Below the pieces are notes generated by a model, which worked only from the letters and a program-made list of their open reading frames with translations, made no database searches and was not told the origin of the DNA. From CAZYCC01 sp964645985 (GTDB taxonomy: Bacteria; Bacillota; Clostridia; Oscillospirales; CAG-272), in contig CAZYCC010000032.1 of NCBI GenBank assembly GCA_964645985.1, positions 1 through 18,302 of the forward strand: a DNA stretch of 18,302 nucleotides. The letters run 5' to 3'. The translations under genes were made by a program, and so were the position numbers. This document shows, piece after piece, positions 15,442-18,302 of the stretch. Every line of letters begins with the position of its first letter. Positions within the stretch are counted from its first letter, which is position 1.

Positions 15442-15508
15442 TTTCTCTCGGGGTTCTTCCGGGTTAGCCCTCGCGCCGCAAAAAACTTTTACGATAGCCG
15501 TAAAAGTA
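15417..15508 (-). promoter_or_regulatory. Ribosome-mediated Phe/Tyr attenuator region
   Basis: Three elements are visible in transcript order. A hairpin ACTTTTACG (15508-15500) / CGTAAAAGT (15494-15486) overlaps Tyr/Phe codons 12-16 of the leader peptide. Next, GCGGCG (15479-15474), then CGA, then GGG (15470-15468), at the leader peptide's end, is complementary to CCC-CGCCGC (15440-15432), the 5' arm of the terminator. Last comes the terminator itself. A ribosome stalled on Phe/Tyr codons would leave the GCGGCG segment free to pair with the terminator arm (antitermination). A ribosome that reaches the stop at 15464-15466 would cover it and let the terminator form. The geometry is seen; the mechanism is inferred by analogy with pheA and trp leaders. 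Confidence 0.75.
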
Positions 15509-15541
15509 AAAGGCGAAGGGAAACCCGAAGGTGCGCGACAT
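15464..15541 (-). CDS. Phe/Tyr-rich leader peptide of the aro operon
   Basis: A 25-codon frame beginning at ATG 15539-15541 and ending with TAA at 15464-15466. Residues 5-16 read FGFPFAFYFYGY; in all there are six Phe and three Tyr codons (TTT, TTC, TAC, TAT). GGAAG lies 5 nt upstream of the ATG. An in-frame ATG five codons earlier (15554-15556) is possible but has a poorer site. The frame begins about 38 nt after the predicted transcription start and is followed by the attenuator terminator. The peptide itself probably has no function beyond having its translation measure charged tRNA-Phe and tRNA-Tyr, the end products of the operon. It is too short for ordinary gene finders and would normally be missed. 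The match between codon content and operon function is the strongest evidence. Confidence 0.8.
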   Translation of the reverse strand: MSRTFGFPFAFYFYGYRKSFLRREG

Positions 15542-15585
15542 AGCTTCTTCCAACATGAAATCGATGCAAAGCCCCAACCAAAGTC

Positions 15586-15614
15586 ATGATAACACATCCG
15601 CGCCCCTCTGTCAA
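15586..15614 (-). promoter_or_regulatory. Sigma-A type promoter of the aro operon
   Basis: On the minus strand a perfect -35 box TTGACA (15609-15614), a 17-bp spacer and a -10 box TATCAT (15586-15591). The predicted start is near 15579. It precedes the leader peptide and the attenuator, giving an aroF leader of about 515 nt. Confidence 0.88.
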
Positions 15615-15628
15615 GGGGCAGCGCGCGA

Positions 15629-15649
15629 TTTTCGCGAAAAATTTTCGCG
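15629..15649. promoter_or_regulatory. Overlapping palindromes upstream of the aro promoter
   Basis: TTTTCGCGAAAA (15629-15640) is a perfect palindrome and overlaps CGCGAAAAATTTTCGCG (15633-15649), an 8-bp inverted repeat around one base. Together they make three alternating half-sites of the form TTTTCGCG. The centre is near -62 relative to the predicted aro start, a usual place for an activator or operator, and the site also lies between the divergent aro and ilvE promoters. No regulator is identified. Confidence 0.5.
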
Positions 15650-16095
15650 GGAGGAGAAAACCCGACGAAAGCAGCCCTCTCCCGCGCGCGCCGCCGCCAC
15701 GCCTATTCTCCCGCATTTTTCGCCAAACGACTCTTGGCGCACTCTCCCTCGCGGCTAACGGACTACCCCCCGCGAGAGTTGCTTCTGCTCTTGTCCAAGG
15801 GGATAAGATCATATTCGCCCGAGCGTCATCTTCCGAGGGGGCTGCTCCCTATCTCGTTCCCGCCTCGTCGCCTCGCAAGTTATCTCTCCCGTGCGAGGGC
15901 TTCGCCCCGGCTCGGGCGATATTTTGCCCACCGTTTTTTCGGCTCTCCTCGCCCCCCGCGCGGTCTTTTCCCGGCAGCGCTCCCCTCGGTCGGTTTCCCT
16001 CGCGAGGCGCCCCGCTCGTCCCGCACCCCACTCACGCCGCACCCCGCTCGTCCCGCGCCTTTCCGCCGTGAGAATGCCCCGCCCGCGTTTCCCCC
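15650..16095. other. Divergent intergenic region between aro and ilvE promoters
   Basis: I see no gene. A 15-bp direct repeat, CCCCGCTCGTCCCGC, occurs at 16010-16024 and 16042-16056 (32-bp period), within Cys/Pro/Arg-type low-complexity sequence. Open frames across this stretch on both strands are Arg/Pro/Ser-rich and lack ribosome binding sites. Confidence 0.45.
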
Positions 16096-16124
16096 TTGAC
16101 ACTCCCGCGCGAATGTGGTATATT
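16096..16124 (+). promoter_or_regulatory. Sigma-A type promoter of ilvE
   Basis: Perfect -35 box TTGACA (16096-16101), a 17-bp spacer and -10 box TATATT (16119-16124). The predicted start is near 16131, leaving a leader of about 190 nt before the ilvE ATG. Confidence 0.9.
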
Positions 16125-16130
16125 TTCTGC

Positions 16131-16322
16131 AAATGCGAATACGCGTCGCCGAGGTTCCTCGCCTCCGCCCGGCCGCCCTCTGCCTCTCGCACTGCCGTGC
16201 GCCTTTGCAGGTCTGCGCCGCGATAGATCACAGCGCGCCCTCTCCCACGCCGCGCCGGCGGCGCAAGCCCGTTACGGCTCTCACCAAAACTACCCCATCA
16301 TTTCCCGAAAGGAGCGATTGAT
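16131..16322 (+). other. ilvE 5' leader with a 62-codon open frame
   Basis: A frame begins with ATG at 16133-16135, about two nt after the predicted transcription start, and ends with TGA at 16319-16321, one nt before the ilvE ATG. Its first 31 residues contain ten Ile/Val/Leu but no runs of them, and three Cys. No terminator with a T-tract and no T-box sequence is seen in the leader. It may simply be GC-rich untranslated RNA. Confidence 0.25.
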
Positions 16323-17372
16323 ATGAGCTTCGCGAATAAAGTGGAGAAGAAAAACATCGACTGGGGTTCGCTCGGCTTTTCCTACATCCCGACCGACGCG
16401 CGCTATGTTTCCTATTACCGCGACGGCGCGTGGGACGAGGGCGCCCTCGTCACCGACCCGAACGTCACGCTCAACGAGTGTGCCTGCGTCCTGCAATACT
16501 CGCAGTCCTGCTTCGAGGGGCTGAAGGCGTACACCACGGAGGACGGGCGCACAGTCACCTTCCGCCCCGACCAAAACGCCGCGCGCATGGCGGCGTCCGC
16601 CGCGTATCTCGAAATGGCGCCCTTCCCGGAGGATCGCTTCCTTGACGCGGTCGATCGCGTCGTCGCGGCGAATCTTGCCTATGTCCCGCCTTACGGCAGC
16701 GGCGCGAGCCTGTACATCCGCCCGTACATGATAGGGTATAACGCGGTGATCGGCGTCAAGCCCGCCGATGAGTATCTTTTCCGAATGTTCGTTACGCCCG
16801 TCGGCCCCTATTTCAAGGGCGGCGCAAAGCCGCTGACCATTCGCGTGTCCGACTTTGACCGTGCCGCGCCCCACGGCACCGGCCACATCAAGGCGGGGCT
16901 CAACTACGCAATGAGCCTGCACGCGATTGTCGACGCCCATCGAGAGGGCTACGACGAGAACCTTTACCTCGACCCCGCCTCGCGCACGAAAATCGAGGAG
17001 ACCGGCGGCGCGAATGTCCTCTTCGTCACGCGCGACGGCAAGGTGGTGACGCCGAAGTCAAGCTCCATTCTACCCTCGATCACCCGCCGATCGCTACTCT
17101 ATGTGGCGAAGGAGTACTTAGGCCTCACCGTCGAGGAGCGGGAAATCACGCTCGATGAGGTAAAGGATGGGATGGCGGAGTGCGGCTTGTGCGGTACGGC
17201 AGCGGTCATCTCGCCTGTCGGCCGCATCGTAGACCACGGCGAGATCATTGAGATGGACGCCGGTATGTCCGAAATGGGTCCGGTCACCCGCCGCCTCTAC
17301 GACACCCTCACCGGCATTCAGCTCGGCAAAATCCCCGCCCCCGCAGGCTGGATCCGCGAAATCGCGGGGTAA
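16323..17372 (+). CDS. ilvE: Branched-chain amino-acid aminotransferase (PLP, fold type IV)
   Basis: Transfers the amino group between glutamate and the keto acids of Ile, Leu and Val, with pyridoxal phosphate, in the cytoplasm. The 349 residues match the eukaryote-like/Firmicute BCAT subgroup in length and motifs: YSQSCFEGLKAY near 60-72, LYIRPYMIG near 135-145, the PLP-binding Lys190 in GHIKAGLNYAMS, EETGGANVLF, and the C-terminal GTAAVISPVG loop for the cofactor phosphate. AAGGAG lies 8 nt before the ATG at 16323. It is transcribed alone, divergently from the aro operon, and ends at two strong terminators. BCATs of this type often also accept aromatic keto acids, so it could make Phe and Tyr from the products of PheA and TyrA; that is inference from position and family. 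Confidence 0.95.
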   Translation: MSFANKVEKKNIDWGSLGFSYIPTDARYVSYYRDGAWDEGALVTDPNVTLNECACVLQYSQSCFEGLKAYTTEDGRTVTFRPDQNAARMAASAAYLEMAPFPEDRFLDAVDRVVAANLAYVPPYGSGASLYIRPYMIGYNAVIGVKPADEYLFRMFVTPVGPYFKGGAKPLTIRVSDFDRAAPHGTGHIKAGLNYAMSLHAIVDAHREGYDENLYLDPASRTKIEETGGANVLFVTRDGKVVTPKSSSILPSITRRSLLYVAKEYLGLTVEEREITLDEVKDGMAECGLCGTAAVISPVGRIVDHGEIIEMDAGMSEMGPVTRRLYDTLTGIQLGKIPAPAGWIREIAG

Positions 17373-17391
17373 GTGCGAAGTGAAAAACAGA

Positions 17392-17427
17392 AAAAACTCC
17401 CTCGCGCAATAGCGTGAGGGAGTTTTT
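17392..17427 (+). terminator. Intrinsic terminator of ilvE
   Basis: AAAAACTCCCTCGCG (17392-17406) pairs with CGTGAGGGAGTTTTT (17413-17427), with one G-T pair, and ends in five T's. It lies 20 nt after the ilvE stop. Confidence 0.9.
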
Positions 17428-17457
17428 ACAAGGGAAGGGACTTTGTGCAAAAAACGC

Positions 17458-17488
17458 ACCTCCCCGACCGCATGGTCGGGGAGGTTTT
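17458..17488. terminator. Second strong hairpin terminator
   Basis: A perfect 12-bp stem, ACCTCCCCGACC (17458-17469) with GGTCGGGGAGGT (17474-17485), around a GCAT tetraloop, followed by TTT. A run of six A's on the other side (about 17449-17454) could make it serve the minus strand too. It backs up the ilvE terminator. Confidence 0.85.
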
Positions 17489-18012
17489 GCGCAATTTTCC
17501 CTCATCAAGGCGCGCTCCATGGAGCTTGCGCAATAAGCAGCCCCGGAAATAGGGCGCTCTATATCTGCACCCCGATCACGATTGCATTTCTTCTTTACTA
17601 TTGTGTTTGACAACCCCGCCTTTTACCCTTCTCCCCCGTTCTCCCTCATCTTCTTTTATCGTCCCTCTCTTTTCTCTTTTGCGCGGCCGTAAGCCTCGCG
17701 GGAAGCGATGGCGAGACAGGTCGCGCACGCGATCGGCACGCCAAGGCCCCTTTCGAGCGGAAGAGCGGCGAGCGGCGGCGCAGGTTGCTCTGCCGGGCAA
17801 CCCGGCGCTGCGAATCCTGCCGAGCGGGAGGGATACGCTCCTCGCGCGGCATTATCGGCAGATTGCGGGCAAACGCGATAAATGTACGGTAATCTGAACC
17901 GCCGCACTCGCGCCGCAACGAGCGCATTGCCGCGGAACCCACCGAAAGCTTCGCCGAGCGTTTCGCGCGAGCTCGAGGCGCATAACTGAGAGGACGAATC
18001 CGCGGCGAGCGC
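17489..18012. other. Intergenic DNA without a recognised gene
   Basis: I recognise no gene in these ~520 bp. A 12-bp palindrome GCTCCATGGAGC lies at 17514-17525, and a GGTTGC / GCAACC hairpin lies near 17783-17801. A plus-strand frame at 17601-17897 and minus-strand frames opposite it are low-complexity, lack ribosome binding sites and match no family I know. Confidence 0.4.
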
Positions 18013-18032
18013 TCAAACCGTCGCTCGCCGCG
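18001..18032. repeat. Inverted repeat spanning a stop codon
   Basis: An 11-bp perfect stem, CGCGGCGAGCG (18001-18011) with CGCTCGCCGCG (18022-18032), has a 10-nt loop. The loop contains the stop codon (18013-18015, minus) of the gene entering from the right. It has no T-tract. Confidence 0.7.
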
Positions 18033-18302
18033 CGGGAGGCGGAGCCGGAGGTACGCGGAAATCGTAACCCCTCAGCTCATTGGCACCCGGAGCGGCAAGC
18101 GGAAGTTCCTGTGCCCCGTCGGCGCCGCGCGTGCGCGGTGGAGAAGGAAAACCGCCGAAATGGGCGAGTGCCTCGACTGCGCCCATCGCAAACCCGGCAA
18201 GCACGGCAAGAGCAGCAAGCACGGGCAATTTCGCCAAAGTAAAAAACCAAGCAGTGCGAGCGAGGCAAGCGGCGCGAGCAAAGAGACGATGTCGGCGAGA
18301 AC
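18013..18302 (-). CDS. C-terminal part of a membrane protein entering from the right edge, probably frame-shifted
   Basis: From the right edge one minus-strand frame reads a hydrophobic helix (VLADIVSLLAPLASLALLGF) up to a T6 run at 18241-18246. Beyond it that frame degenerates, while the -1 frame continues with another hydrophobic helix (LPVLAALAVLAGFAMGAVEAL) and a Pro-rich tail ending at TGA 18013-18015. The simplest reading is the C-terminal end of a polytopic membrane protein with one base missing in the T-run, either by sequencing error or as a real mutation. Alternatives are a programmed -1 shift at the heptamer T-TTT-TTA, or a separate short protein starting at TTG 18235-18237 with a signal-like N-terminus but no visible ribosome binding site. 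The family is not recognised. Confidence 0.45.
   Translation of the reverse strand, partial: SRRHRLFARAACLARTAWFFTLAKLPVLAALAVLAGFAMGAVEALAHFGGFPSPPRTRGADGAQELPLAAPGANELRGYDFRVPPAPPPARRATV

Noticed and set aside
17601..17897. 98-codon plus-strand frame after ilvE
   Set aside because: TTG start without ribosome binding site, low-complexity Arg-rich sequence and no recognisable family; equally open frames exist on the other strand.
17980..18000. ACTGAGAGG resembling the TPP riboswitch core
   Set aside because: The second conserved part of the TPP element is absent downstream and no thiamine gene follows.

Overview
The window is GC-rich (I judge above 60 % G+C) and reads like a chromosomal segment of an uncultured, probably gut-associated Clostridia-type Firmicute. 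The reasons are GAGG/AAGGAG ribosome binding sites, GTG and TTG starts alongside ATG, a type I-beta DAHP synthase of the Thermotoga/Bacillus kind, and a secreted peptidase carrying a type I dockerin. The taxonomic call is inference. I saw no tRNA, rRNA, CRISPR array or insertion sequence.

Layout. (1) 1-2398, plus strand: the C-terminal end of a membrane-anchored Ser/Thr/Pro-rich protein, a coupled two-helix membrane protein of unknown function, and a CDF-family metal exporter with a manganese-type site and a duplicated C-terminal domain. (2) 2399-7723, minus strand: a secreted dockerin/M60 peptidase and, upstream of it, a papain-like cysteine peptidase with its own consensus promoter. A bidirectional terminator closes the convergent junction, and degenerate 13-bp tandem repeats lie between the two peptidase genes. 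(3) 7892-15614, minus strand: an aromatic amino-acid operon, aroF-tyrA-aroB-aroA-pheA-aroE, from a consensus promoter at 15586-15614 to an intrinsic terminator at 7892-7918. (4) 16096-17488, plus strand: a divergently transcribed ilvE-type aminotransferase with its own consensus promoter and two strong terminators. (5) 17489-18302: a stretch with no recognised gene, then the C-terminal part of a minus-strand membrane protein that enters from the right edge and appears to change frame.

How the genes work together. AroF condenses PEP and erythrose-4-phosphate; AroB, AroE and AroA supply three further shikimate steps; PheA and TyrA take chorismate/prephenate towards phenylpyruvate and 4-hydroxyphenylpyruvate. 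The neighbouring aminotransferase could plausibly complete Phe and Tyr as well as the branched-chain amino acids. Genes for dehydroquinase, shikimate kinase and chorismate synthase are not in the window.

The most interesting signal is in the aro leader. About 38 nt below the predicted transcription start lies an unannotated 25-codon reading frame (15464-15541, minus) in which 9 residues are Phe or Tyr, including 8 of the 12 residues 5-16. It is followed by a GC-rich hairpin with six T's (15417-15441), and the end of the small frame is complementary to the 5' arm of that hairpin. This is the layout of a ribosome-mediated attenuator sensing both Phe and Tyr, unexpected in Firmicutes, where T-boxes usually control such genes. 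A second, weaker candidate of similar style (a Phe-containing short frame overlapping aroA by ATGA, with competing hairpins) lies between aroB and aroA.
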